Shown here in pieces: positions 12,992-25,688 of a stretch of 64,000 nucleotides of DNA. The stretch comes from Sapria himalayana (lineage: Eukaryota > Streptophyta > Magnoliopsida > Malpighiales > Rafflesiaceae). Position numbers and translations under genes: made by a program. The DNA lies in the NCBI GenBank assembly GCA_029783825.1, contig JAREIK010018567.1:1-64000 (forward strand). The letters run 5' to 3'. Each line of letters starts with the position of its first letter. Position 1 is the stretch's first letter. Below the pieces are notes generated by a model, which worked only from the letters and a program-made list of their open reading frames with translations, searched no databases and was not told the origin of the DNA.

Positions 12992-15279
12992 ATGGCACAA
13001 TCCAGCGGTAAACGAAAAATACAATAAATTGAAGATGATCACATCTCAAATGATGAAAGTACTGGTAAATTCAATCATCATCCTTTCACGAACTCTCCTA
13101 TTGTTACGGCAGGTTCTTCAATTACAATTGTAAAAGAATGTTAAGGTACATCTGAACCTCAAGCTCATAAAAAGTATAAGTCTGCTATTTTGAAAAATTA
13201 TGAGATATTAGTTGATTCAGAGGGAAATGAAACTGGTAGGGCAGCTTGTATATGGTGTAGGAAAGAATACTTGGCAAAAAGTGATCAAGGTACTTCTGGT
13301 TTATGGAAATACTTGAAAAAGAGTTGTATGAAATTTCCACATGAAAAAAAATTAATAGAAGCTCACAAAGGTAAAGACAAGTCGCAATCTTTGTTGAGTT
13401 TCACTAAATGTACTAGTTCAGAGGATAACAAATTAACTTGTTGACAATTTGATCAACAACTAGTTAGGGAGGCTTTGGTGAAAATAATCATAAAAGATGA
13501 ATTACCTTTTTGTTTTGTTGAGAGGGATGAGTTTAAGGAATTTTGTTAAGTTAGTGTGCCTCAATTTAAAATTCCATCTAGGTACTCTATATTGAGGGAT
13601 TGTTTTTCTTTGTTTGTGAAGGAAAAGAAGAAATTATTTGATAGCATATCATATCATTGTTGTAGAGTTTCATTGACATCAGTCACTTGGACTAGCATTA
13701 AGAATTTGTCTTATATATGTTTGACAATTCATACATTGATTCTCAATGGAATATGCATAAAAGGCTATTGAACTTTTGTGTAATAAAAAGACATTCTAAA
13801 GTTAATATTAGAAATGCTATTGAGTTTTACATGAATGATTGGGATTTGAGAAAGTTGATGTTCATTACTATTGAGAATACATCAAATAATGATGTTTCAG
13901 TTGAACAATTGAAAAAAAAGGCTTGTGAAAAAAAGTGTTATACCTTTGAGAGGCGAGCATTTTCATATGAGATGTTGTGCTCATATCCTAAACTTAATTG
14001 TCAGAGATGGCATTGCAGTAGTTGAGCATGCTATTCAAAAAATTAGAGGTGTGGTGAAATATGTGAGTAGCAGTCCTAAAAGATTAGATATGTTTAAGTT
14101 ATGTGTTAAAGAAGCAAACTTGACTTATGGATCTTTATTGCAATTAGATTGTCCTACAAGATGGAATTCGACTTATTTGATGCTACAAACTGATATAAAA
14201 TATCAAAAAGAATTTGTAAGGTTTGAGGACAAAGACAAAAGGTTTTTAATGTAGTTTGGTTCAAATGTTCCAACTAAGAGAGACTGAACAAACGCCAAAA
14301 TTTTGGCTCGTTTCTTAAAAACATTTTATGAGGGAACATGCAAATTTTTTGGCTCATAATATTCTACCTCAAGTGTTTGTTTTCCTTAGATTATTCGAAT
14401 TTTAAAAAAAATTGAGTTTTGTGAAAATAGTAGAGATACAATGGTGTCTGAAATGAGTATGAAAATGAGGCATAAATTTAACAAATATTGGGGTTCTCTT
14501 CAGTCAACAAATATTATGCTTTTTGTAGCAGTAGTGTTGGATCCTAAATATAAGCTCAAATATCTCAAGGTTAACTACACTTAGCATTATGGAGAGGAAT
14601 TGGCTAAAAATTTGGTGAAAAAGGTTATAAATGCTTTAAATGAGATGATGGATGATTATAAAGATTTAAATGAAGATGATTCAAAAGAAGATGATTTCTG
14701 TTCTACTGTGTTGAAAAAAAATTATGATTTCTTTGATGGTAGTGATACTTATGTTGATGATTTTTTTTGTTGAATTGGTGAAAGAACAAGAAGTTACAGC
14801 TTTGGAAGATTTGCATAGGTACTTGGAGGACAAACTTTAAAAAAATAGAATTGATTTTGATATTCTAAACTGGTGGAAGGTAAATGAGGTTAGGTATCCT
14901 TCTTTGGCAAATGTAGTAAGGGATGTATTTGCTATCCAAGCATCTATTGTGCCCTACGAATCTATATTTAGCACTGGGGGGAGAACTTTAGATAAATTTA
15001 GGAGTTCTTTAACACCAATTACAGCTGAAGTTCTCATATGTCTACAAGATTGGTTGAGAAGGTCAAACAAACCTTTTGAAATTGAAGAATTAGTTCAAGA
15101 CCTTGATGGTAATGAATTAGGTTAGTATACAAATCTTGTAAATTTTAATTTCACTTTTACTTATTTTATTCATTCAAGTTAATATAAATTTGGTTCAATT
15201 ATAATTTTTAGAGGGGTCACAAGATCCAAATATTCTTCCAACTATAGTTGGACAACTAAATTTGGAATGGGTGTTTTAA
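12992..15279 (+). pseudogene. hAT transposase pseudogene, copy 1
   Basis: The reading begins MAQSSGKRKI. A BED zinc finger (about 13172-13332) follows, with CIWC and a later GTSGLWKYLKKSC; a zinc-binding His would be expected where Tyr of WKYL lies. The core is recognisable from ALVKIIIKDELPF through LTSVTWTSIKNLSY, the CxxH-bearing HMRCCAHILNLIV (about 13952) and CPTRWNSTYLML (about 14152). The C-terminal dimerisation region is ILNWWKVNEVRYPSL then YESIFSTGGRTLDKFRSSL (14860-15090). In-frame stops lie at 13025 (TAA), 13142 (TAA), 13442 (TGA, where copy 2 has TGG) and 13547 (TAA). Frame changes fall near 13715, near 13925, and between about 14254 and 14904. Two catalytic positions are altered: Val replaces the first Asp (13682), and Glu sits where a DN motif has Asp (13873). 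The expected Glu of YES is kept. The gene cannot encode a functional enzyme. Confidence 0.92.
15121..15211 (+). other. Predicted 91-bp intron near the 3' end of the hAT transposase gene (copy 1)
   Basis: The frame carrying the dimerisation domain reaches a stop right after a GTTAGTAT donor. A TTTTTAG acceptor lies 91 bp downstream. Removing the intron joins DGNEL to EGSQDPNILPTIVGQ and ends at TAA 15277-15279. Copy 3 has the same GT...AG arrangement and the same length (45873-45963), which supports a real intron. In copy 2 the CAG acceptor has become GAT, leaving an AG two bases later that would shift the frame. Transcript evidence is not available here. Confidence 0.6.
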
Positions 15280-16096
15280 ATTGTTTAAGGTAATATTTTG
15301 ATTTTTTATTACTCTTTCATCTTAGAAATTTATGTCTACATGATTATCACGTTTTCATCTTTGGTTGTCGTTCTACAGTAGAGGAAGAAAAGGGAGGAAT
15401 TGTAGAAGAGATAATTAATTGGTTTTGGATTTTCGTTGCTATTCCTGGACGGACCTTTTAAATGATTATTATCATGGTTGTTATTAGTTGTATTTTTATT
15501 TTGTTATATTAAGCTGCCTAATTTTAGCAAATACTTAAGTAGTAATTGATGCCACAAATATTTGTGGTCATCTTTAGCTATTCCTTAATATTTTAAGTAA
15601 TTATTTAAAAAATGTAGTATTGCTATTATGGTAAACTTTTACTCGGCTGAACAAAGCCAACTTGTGACAAAACAAAGAACAAAATTAAGTACACAACTCG
15701 GTCCCGTTCTATTTAACATTTCTATCCTTTTCTGCACATCAAAGCTTTTGACAAGGTAATGGAACTCATTTGCAGTATTCAGCCTATTGTCAAAACAAAA
15801 TTGGCCCAATTTGAGTTTGAAATATACATAACTAAGGAATGATAAATTGTACAACAAAAGGTTAAGACATGAACTAACTTGGCCGGTTTGAAGAAAATAA
15901 ATTGAAAAAAATGTCCGAACTCTGTTCCATCCCGGAACCATTTTTTCCTACCCAAAATACCCGATCTCCGTCATGTCCCATCCCGATATTTTCAACCTAT
16001 GGGACGGGTCTGGATCATCAAAATAAAATCTCAGAACTGAGGGAAGTGACTGGAAATTTGTAGTCTTCATCCCGTCTCATCACATGATCACCCCTA
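15280..16096 (+). other. 3' non-coding part of hAT copy 1
   Basis: No recognisable coding sequence. This part matches the same interval of copy 3 (46032-46845) and is absent from copy 2 beyond about 30591. The last 200 bp hold repeated CCCATCCCG and GGGACGGGTCTGGATC words. A related GGGATGGTTCCAGATC word lies in the left subterminal region (about 12519-12534). A minus-strand open frame at 15639-15941 resembles one in copy 3 only because the DNA is homologous; it matches nothing I recognise. Confidence 0.7.
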
Positions 16097-16104
16097 GCCT
16101 TTAG
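16097..16104 (+). repeat. Right target-site duplication of hAT copy 1
   Basis: GCCTTTAG follows the CACCCCTA end of the element. It matches the left octamer GCATTTAG except for one base, and the satellite resumes in phase with TGGTTTATAGG. Confidence 0.85.
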
Positions 16105-19100
16105 TGGTTTATAGGTTTTATTTAAAAAATAAAATAACAAAAAATTTAATATAACCTATGAAACTATAACAATTTTTAAATTTTTTTTAAATGTGAATAC
16201 TATATATAGTTATGATAATCTTAATAATTATATATCATGTGAATTCAATATAAACAATTATATTGATATATATTATAATAATGGTCATACAAAAGATTAA
16301 TAAACAATTATTAATAAGATAAATATTATTTAAAATATATTTACAAAACCTAAAATGATTCAAAATCAAAGTAAAATATTTTACTAAATATTAATTTTAA
16401 AATTTTAAATTTTTGTATCCATTTATAAGCTTATATATTTTTTGATGAAAAATAAATTATTTAAATTATATTTGTCTAACTATTAATTTATTTTTTAATT
16501 TATATTTCTATTAAAATAAACTAATAAAATATTAAAATGTATATGTAAAATTATAATGAATACTAATAAAAAAAAGATTTATGATTTATTATTTAGGGTA
16601 TACTGATTTAATGGTTTAAGTTTATTGTTGTTTTTGGGTTAATGAGTTTATTTATTTATATGTTTACACATTTAGGTTTTATTTATTGATATATAGGTTT
16701 TATTTAATCAATGAAATAACAGAAAATTTATTTCTATGAATTTTCGTGATTTTCAAAGGTTATAACCTGTGAAAATATTATAATTTTTTAAAAGTTCTAA
16801 AATATGAATACAATACTTAGTTATAATAATCTTAATAATTATATTTGATGTAAATTCAATATAAAAAATTTTATTAATATAGATTATTTTGATGATCAAA
16901 AAATAAATTAATATACTATTATTAATAAGACAGATATTAATTAAAATATATTTGCAGAACTCAAAATAATTCAAAATAAAAGTAAATTATATTAATAAAT
17001 AAAATTTTAAATTTTTGAAATTTTGTTTATTTTTATAAGCTTATATTTTTTTGATAAAAAATAATTTATTTAAATTATATATGTCTCACTCTTTATTTAT
17101 TTTGTAATTAATATTTCTATAAAAATAATATAAAAAATAATTAAAATGAATATTTAAAATTATATTGAATACAAATAAAAATGAGATTTATTATTTATTA
17201 TTTAGGTTATATAGGTTTAATGGTTTAAGTATTTAGGAGGTTTTGTGGCTTAGGAGTCTAGAGATTTAAATGTTTAGGCATTTAGTAGTTTATAAGTTTT
17301 ATTTAAATAATAAAATAATAAAAAAATTATTTTTGTTATTTTTTATCATTTTCGAAGGTTATAACCTTTGAAAATATAATAATTTTTAAATTATTTTCAA
17401 ATGTAAATATATTATTTAGTTAAAATAATATTACTAATTATAAGACATTTAAATTCAATATAAGTAATTTTATTCTTAGATATTATAAAATTGATCAAAT
17501 AATAGATTAATATACTATTCTTAATATGATTGATAGCAAGTAAAATATAATTGCAAAACCTATATATAATTATTCATAATCAAAGTAAAATATATTACTA
17601 AAAATAAATTATTAAAATTCTAGTTGTCTCTCTCATTATTTATTTTGTAATTAATATTTATATAACAAATAAACTAATAAATAATTAAAATGAATATTTA
17701 CAATTATAATGAATACAAATTAAAATGAAATTTATTATTTATTATATGTGGTATCCCAGTTTAATGGTTTGATTATTTAGGAGTTTTGTCATTTAAGAGC
17801 TTATCAATTTATTTTTTTAGATATTTAGTGGGTTTTATGTTTTATTTATATAATAAAAATAAAAATTTTTTTTAGATTTTTTACGATTTTCAAAGGTTAT
17901 AACCATTGAAAATAAAATAATTTTTATAATTTTTTGAAATGTGATTCTATGTATAATTATATTAATCTTACTAATTATATATCATATAAATTCACTATAA
18001 ACAATTTTAATGATAGATAATATAATAATGATCAAAAATTAAATTAATAAACTATTATTAATAATATAAATATTAATTAAAATATATTTACATAACACAA
18101 AATGATTCAAAATCAAATCAAAATATATTAGTAAATAATAATATTTAATTTTTAAATTTTGTCTTCTTTTTATAAGCTTATATTTTTTTGATTAAAAATA
18201 AATTATTTAAATAATATTTGTCTCACTGTAAATTTATTTTGTAATTAATTTTTTTTAAAATTTTACTATAAATAATTTTAAATGAATATTTAAAATTATA
18301 ATAAATAGAAATAAAAATGAGATTTATTATTTATTAAGTATTATATAGATGTTAAAATGTTTATGTATTCAGGGGTTTTGGAGTATATGAGCTTACTAAT
18401 TTAAGTAAGTAAGCATTTAATGGTCTATAGGTTTATTTAAAAAAATAAAATAACTAAAAATTTATTTTTATTATTTTTTCTCATTTTTTAAGTTTATAAC
18501 CTTTGAAAATATAATAATTTTTAAATTTTTTTTAAAAGTGAATACACTATTTATTTATAATAATCATAATAATTATATATCATATAAATTTAAAATAAAC
18601 AATTTTATTGAAAGATATTCTAATAATTATCAAAAAATAAATTAAAAATCTATTATGAATTAGATTGATATTACTTAAAATATAATATAAAAACCTAAAA
18701 TGATTCAAAATCAATGCAAAATATATTACTAAATAATAATTATTTGTTTTTAAAGTATTATTCTTTTTATAAGCGTATCAATTTTTTGATTAAAAATAAT
18801 TTTTATAAATTATATTTTTAACTAATAATTTATTTTATAATTAAAACATATATAAAAATAAAAAATTAAACAATTAAAATCAATTTTTTAAATTATAATG
18901 AAACAAATAAAAATGAAATTTATTAATTATTATTTAGGGTATACCAATTTAAAGGATTATCTATATAGAGGTATCGGGATTTCTAGTTTAGTGATTTAAA
19001 TGCATAGGCATTTTTAAAGATTATAACCTTTGAAAATATAATAATTTTTAATTTTTTTTCAAAAGTGAATACAATATTTAGTTATAATAATCATTATATT

Positions 19101-21926
19101 TATATATCATATAAATTCAATATAAACATTTTTATTGAAAAATATTCTAATAATGATGAAAAAATACCTTAATAATCTATTATTAATAAGATAGATGTCA
19201 ATTAAAATATAATTACAAAACCTGAAATGATTCAGAAGCAAATATAAATATATTACTATATAATAATTTTTTGTTTGAAAATTTTTCTTCTTTTAAAAAG
19301 TTTATTTATAATTGTTTGATGAAAAATAATTTACATAAATTATGTTTGTGTAACTCATAAAAATTTTGTAATTAAAATTATAATTAAATAATAATGAGAT
19401 TTATTATTTATTATTTAGTGTATACCGGTACAATTTAAATTAGATCTGTCTTACTAATAATTTATTTTGTAATTAAAATTTATCAAAAAATTAAATAAAA
19501 ATTAATTAAAATAAAAATTTAAAATTATATTGGATAAAAAATAAAATGATATCTATGATTTATTATTAATGTATACTAGTTTAATGGTTTAAGTATTTAG
19601 AGGTTTTTTCTTTTAGGAGTTTAGCAATTTAGGTTTTTAGGCATTTAGTGGTTATTGGTTTTATTTAATCAATAAAATAATTTTATTGATAGATATTATA
19701 ATAATGATCAAAAATTAAATTAATAAACTATTAATAATAAGATAGATATTAATTAAAAAATATATACAAAACTCAAATTGATTCAAAATTAAAGTAAAAT
19801 ATATTACTGGATAATAATTTTTAATTTTTAAATTTTTACTTCTTTTTATAAGCGTATATATATATTTTTTGATTATAAATAAATTATTTAAATTATATTT
19901 GTGACACTCATAATTTATTTTATAATAAATATTTCTATATAAATAAACTAATAATTAATTAAAATGAATATATAAACTATAATAAATAGATATTAAAATT
20001 AGATTTATTAATTATTATGTATTATATAGCAATTTAATGGTTTATGTATTTAGGTATTATGGGGTTTAGGTTTTTAGTGATTTAATTGTGTATGCATTTA
20101 GTTGTTTATAGGTTTATTTAAAAAATAAAATAACAAAACATTTATTTTTATTATTTTTTGATATTTTCAAAGGTTATAACATTTGAAAATATAATAATTT
20201 TGAAATTTTTTTCAAAAGTGAATTCAGTATTTATTTATAATAATCAATATATTTTATATCATATTTCAATATAAACAATATTAGAGATAAATATTCTAAT
20301 AATGATCAAAAAATAAATTAATAATCTATTATTAATAAGATAGATATCAATTTAAATATAATTACAAAACCTAAAATGATTCAGAAACAAAGCAAAATAT
20401 ATTACTATATAATAATTTTTTGTTTTGAAATTTTTTATTATTTTAGAAGGTTTATCAATTTTTTTTGATTAAAAATAATTTACATAAATTATATTTGTCT
20501 AACTCATAATTTATTTTTTAATTAATATTTATATAAAAATAAAAAATTAATAATTAAAATGAATATTAAAAATTATAATGAATAAAAAATGAGATTTATT
20601 ATTTATTATTTATGGTATACAAGTTTAATTTAAGTTATATCTGTCTCACTAATAATTTATTTTGTAATTAATATTTGTATAAAAATAAACTGATGAATAA
20701 TTAAAATAAAAATTTAAAATTATATTGAATAAAAATTAAAATGAGATAAATGATTTATTATTAATGTATACTAGTTTAATGGTTTAAGTATTTTGATGTT
20801 TTGTAATTTAGGAGTTTAGCGATTTATTTTTTTAGGCATTTAGTGATTTATAGGTTTTTTTTAAACAATAAAATAACAAAAAAAATTTTAATTTTTTGTC
20901 ATTTTCTAATGTTATAACCTTTGAAAATTTAATAATATTTAAAATTTTTTGATATTTGAATACAATATTAGTTATAATAATTTTAATAATTCTATATAAA
21001 ATAAAATAAATATAAATAATTTTATTAATAGATATTATAATAATGATCAAAAATTAAATTAATAAACTATTTATAATAAGATAGATATTAATTAAAAAAT
21101 ATTTACAAAAACCAAATTGATTCAAAATTAAAGTAAAATATATTAGTTGATAATAATTTTTAATATTTAATAATACTTCTTTTATAAGCATATTTTTTTT
21201 ATTAAAAACAAATTATTTAAATTATGTGTCGTACTCATAATTTATTTTGTAATAAAAATTCCTATAAAAATAAACTAAAAAATAATTAAAATGAATATTT
21301 AAAATAATAATAAATTGAAATAAAAATTCAATTTATTTATTATTAAGTAGTATATAGTGGTTTAATGGTTTATGTATTTAGGAATTACGGGGTTTACGAG
21401 TTTACTGATATAACTGTGTATGGATTTAGAGGTTTAGGTTTTATTTAAAAAATAAAATAACATAAAATTTATTATTATTATTTTTTCATATTTCCAAAGG
21501 TTATATCCTTTGGAAATATGATAATATTTAAATTTATTTTAAAAGTGAATTGAATATTTAGTTATAATAGTAATTATACTTATATATCATATAAATTCAA
21601 TATAAACAATTTTATTGATAAATATTCTAATAATGATCAAAAAATAAATTAATAACCAATTATTAATAAGATAGATATCAATTTAAATATAATTACAAAA
21701 TCTAAAATGATTCAGGAAAGCAAAATATATTACTATATAATAAATTTTAGTTTTTAAATTTTATATTCTTTCTATAAGTTTATCTATATTTTTCAATGAA
21801 AAATATTTTATATAAATTATATTTATCTTACTCATAATTTATTTTATAATTAATATTTATATAAAAATAAACGAATAAATAAATAAAATGAATATTTAAA
21901 ATTATAATGAAAGAAATAATATTGAT

Positions 21927-21973
21927 ATTTATTATTTATTATTTATTATTTATTATTTATTATTTATTATTTA
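21927..21973 (+). repeat. Expanded (TTTATTA)n heptamer run
   Basis: About six to seven uninterrupted heptamers lie directly before the GTATAC(C/T)-containing segment. Most monomers carry only two or three heptamers here (TTTATTATTTATTATTTAG), so this is local slippage. Confidence 0.85.
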
Positions 21974-22116
21974 CGGTATACTAGTTTAAAAGGATTAACT
22001 TTTTAGGGTTTTATAGTTTTAGGAGTTATTTTTTTAAGTGTTTAGGCATTTAGTGGTTTATAGGATTTATTTAAATAATGAAATAACAAAAAAAATTATT
22101 TTTGATATTTTCTCAC

Positions 22117-22144
22117 ATTTTCAAAGGTTATAACCTTTGAAAAT
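22117..22144. repeat. Satellite dyad core, perfect 28-bp palindrome
   Basis: A perfect inverted repeat with no spacer is centred on GGTTATAACC; its flanks are ATTTTCAAA on the left and TTTGAAAAT on the right. It is one of the intact examples of an element present once per full monomer. Confidence 0.9.
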
Positions 22145-23235
22145 ATAATAGTTTTAAAATTTTTTAAAAATGTGAATACAATATTTTGTAATAAAAATCA
22201 TTAAAATTATATATAATCAAAACAAAATATAAAGAATTTTATTGATAGATATTAAATCAATTATCAAAAAATAAATTAATATGCTATTATCATATGATAG
22301 ATATAATTTAAATTTTAATTACAAAAACTAAAATAATTAAAAATCAAAGTAAATTTAATACTAAATAATAATTTTTGTTTTTTAGTTTTTGCCTCATTTT
22401 ATAAGATTATATATTTTTTGATATAAAGAAATTATTTAAATTATATTTGTATCACTCATAATTTATTTTGTAATTAATATTTCAATAAATTATTTAAATT
22501 ATATTTAAGGTTTACGAAGTTTAAAGGTTTAAGTATTTAGGGGCTTTAGGGTATAGGAGTTTAGAGATTTATGTGTTTAGGTATTTAAAGGTTTATAAGT
22601 TTTATTTAAATAATGATATAACAAAAAATTTATTTTTTGTTATTTTTCTCATTTTTTAAGGTTATAACCTATGAAAATATAACAATTTTTAAATTTTTTT
22701 TAAATGGGAATACTATATTTAGTTTTGATAATATTGATAATTATATACCATATAAATTCAATATAAAGAATTATATTGATAGATATTATATTAATGATCA
22801 AAAAATAAATTAATAAACTATTATAAATAAAATAGATATTATTTAAAATATATTTACAAAACCAAAATTTATTCAAAATTATAGTAAAATAAATTACTAA
22901 ATACTAATTTTTTGATGTTTTGCTTCTTTTTATAAGTTTATATTTTTTCTTCTTAAAAGTATATTATTTAAATTATATTTGTCTTCCTCATAATATATTT
23001 TTTAATTTATACTTCTATAAAAATAAGCTAAAAAATAATTAAAATGAATATTTAAAATTATAATGAATACAAAAAAAGTGAGATTTATTATTTATTATTC
23101 AGAATATACAGTGTTAATGGTTTAGGTATTTAGGTGTTTTGAGGTTTAGTGATTTAAGTGTTTATGCCTTTAGTGTTTTATTGTTTTTATTTAAAAAATG
23201 AAAAAAACAAAAAATTTAATTTTTTGTTTATTTTA

Positions 23236-23261
23236 ATCTTCGAAGGTTAACCTTCGAAGAT
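23236..23261. repeat. Variant satellite dyad, perfect 26-bp palindrome with both arms changed
   Basis: The core reads CTTCGAAGGTTAACCTTCGA. Relative to the usual TTTCAAAGGTTATAACCTTTGA, the centre has lost two bases and both arms carry matching changes (CAAAGG to CGAAGG on the left, CCTTTG to CCTTCG on the right, plus the flanking T/A to C/G pair). Symmetry is therefore still perfect. Confidence 0.88.
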
Positions 23262-24161
23262 ATAATAATTTTTAATTTTTTTTAAATGTGAATAAAATAT
23301 TTAGTTATATTAATCTTAATAATTATATATTATGTAAACTCAATATAAATAATTTTATTAATAGATATTATAATAATGATCAATAAATAATTTATAAACT
23401 ATTATAAAAAAGAATGATTTAAATTAAAATAAAAATGCAAAATCTAAAATGATGCAAAATCAAAATAAAATATTTTACTAAAAATAAATTTTTGTTTTTA
23501 AAATTGTGCCTATATTTATAAGCTTATATATTTTTTGATGAAATATTAATTATTTAAATTATATTTTGTCACTAATAATTTATTTTGTAATTAATATTTC
23601 TATAAAAATAAATTGAAAAATAATTAAAATTAAAATTTAAAATTATATTGAATAAAAATTAAAATGAGATTTATGATTTATTATTAATGTTTATGATTTA
23701 ATATTAATGTATACCAGTTTAAATTAATAAACTATTAATAATAAGATAGATATTAAATAAAAATTATTTAGAAAACCCAAATTGATTCAAAATTAAAGTA
23801 AAATATATTACTGAATAATAATTTTTAATTTTTAAATTTTACTTCTTTTATAAGCGTATATTTTTTTTTTGATTAAAAATAAATTATTTAAATTATATTT
23901 GTCTGACTCATAATTTATTATGTAATAAATATTTCTATAAAAATAAACTAATAAATAATTAAATGAATATTTAAAATTATAATAAATAGAAATAAAAATT
24001 AGATTTATTAATTATTATGTATTATATAGGGGTTTAATGGTTTATGTATTTAGGTATTATGGGGTTTGGGAGTATACTGATTTAATTGTGTTTGCATTTA
24101 GTGGTTTATAGGTTTTATTTAAAGAATAAAATAACAAAAAATTTATTTTTTATTTTTTGAT

Positions 24162-24189
24162 ATTTTCAAAGGTTATAACCTTTGAAAAT
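24162..24189. repeat. Satellite dyad core, perfect 28-bp palindrome
   Basis: The same 28-bp perfect palindrome as at 22117, in a different monomer. Other perfect copies are at 25661-25688 and 46916-46943. Confidence 0.9.
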
Positions 24190-25660
24190 CTAATAATTTT
24201 TAAATTTTTTTCAAAAGCAAATTCAATATTTAGTTATAATAATCATTATATTTATATATCATATAAATTCAATATAAACAATTTTAGTGATTAATATTCT
24301 AATAATGATAAAAAAATAAATTAATAATCTATTATTAATATGAGAGATATCAATTAAAATATAATTACCAAATATAAATTGATTCATAAGCAAACCAAAA
24401 TATATAACTATATAATAATTTTTTGTTTTGTAATTTTTTTTATTTTAAAATGATTATCAATTTTTTTTGATTAAAAATAATTTACATAAATTATATTTGA
24501 CTAAATCATAATTTATTTTTTAATTAATATTTATATAAAAATAAACAAATAAATAATTAAAATGAATCTTTAAAATTATAATGAAAAAAAATGAGATTTA
24601 TTATTTATAATTTAGGGTATACCAGTTAAGTTAAATTATATCTATCTCACTAATAATTTATTTTGTAATTAATATTTCTATAAAAATAAACTGATAAATA
24701 ATTAAAATAAAAATTTCAAATTATACTGAATATAAATTAAAATGAGATTTATTATTAATTATTAATGTATACCAATTTAATAGTTTAAGTATTTATGGGT
24801 TTTGTCATATAGAATTTAGCGATTAATGTTTTTAGGCATTTAGTGGTTTATAGGTTTTATTTAAACAATAAAATAAAAAAAAAATTTGTAATTTTTTGTC
24901 ATATTCATATGTTATAACCTTTGAAAATATAATAATATTTAAAATTTTTGAAATGTGAATACAATATTTAGTTATAATAATTTTAAAAATTATATATCAT
25001 ATAAATTCAATATAAACAATTTTATTGATAGATATTATAATAATGATCAAAAATTAAATTAACAAACTATTAATAATAAGATTGATATTAATTAAAAAAT
25101 ATTTACAAAACCTAAATTGATTCAAAATTAAACTAAAAATTATTATTGGATAATAATTTTTAATTTTTAAATTTTTACTTCTTTTATAAGCGTTTTAATG
25201 TTTTTTTAAAATAAATTATTTAAATAATATTTATCGAACTCATAATTTATTTTGTAATAAAAATTTATATAAAAATAAACTAATAAATAATTAAAATGAA
25301 TATTTAAAATTATAATAAATTGAAATAAAAATTATATTTCTTATTTCTTAAGTAGTATATAGTGGTTTAATGGTTTATGATTTAGGCATTACGGGCTTTA
25401 GGAGCTCATTATTAATTTTGAGATTGATATTTCTATAAAAAATAAACTAATAAATAATTAAAATGAATATTTAAAATTATAATGAATACAAATTTAAATG
25501 AGATTTTTGAATTATTAATATGGTATACCGGTTTAATAGTTTGATCATTTAGGAGTTTTTTCATTTAGGAGTTTAGCAATTTATGTTTTTAGGCATTTAA
25601 TGGTTTATAGGTTTTATTTATATAATAAAAATTTAAAATTCTATTTTTGATTTTTTTTTT

Positions 25661-25688
25661 ATTTTCAAAGGTTATAACCTTTGAAAAT
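25661..25688. repeat. Satellite dyad core, perfect 28-bp palindrome
   Basis: A perfect palindrome centred on GGTTATAACC. Immediately outside it the A/T body of the monomer is asymmetric. Confidence 0.9.

Larger units (their letters stand above)
12391..16096 (+). mobile_element. hAT-superfamily DNA transposon, copy 1 (autonomous-type structure, decayed)
   Basis: This 3706-bp element has both ends. The left end reads GAGGGCTACTCGCGAGA; copies 2 and 3 start TAGGGCTACTCACGGGA, so the first base here is probably mutated. The right end, read on the minus strand, is TAGGGGTGATCATGTGA, giving short imperfect inverted repeats that start TAGGG. Subterminal DNA is rich in CCCGTCCCG and GGGACGGG words at both ends, as expected for transposase-binding regions. 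Base composition and complexity differ sharply from the satellite. A TA microsatellite and a 5' leader precede a degenerate transposase gene (12992-15279). About 800 bp of 3' sequence without a recognisable gene follow. The element sits in the G-containing segment of a satellite monomer. Confidence 0.92.

Noticed and set aside
12992..15279. A domesticated (host-serving) hAT transposase.
   Set aside because: All three copies carry several stops, frameshifts and altered catalytic residues with no conserved intact frame, which indicates decay and not retention.
15639..15941. A minus-strand open frame in the 3' part of hAT copy 1, with a similar one in copy 3 (46387-46725).
   Set aside because: The resemblance follows from the DNA being homologous. 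The frames diverge by frameshift upstream, no family is recognisable, and the equivalent region is missing from copy 2.
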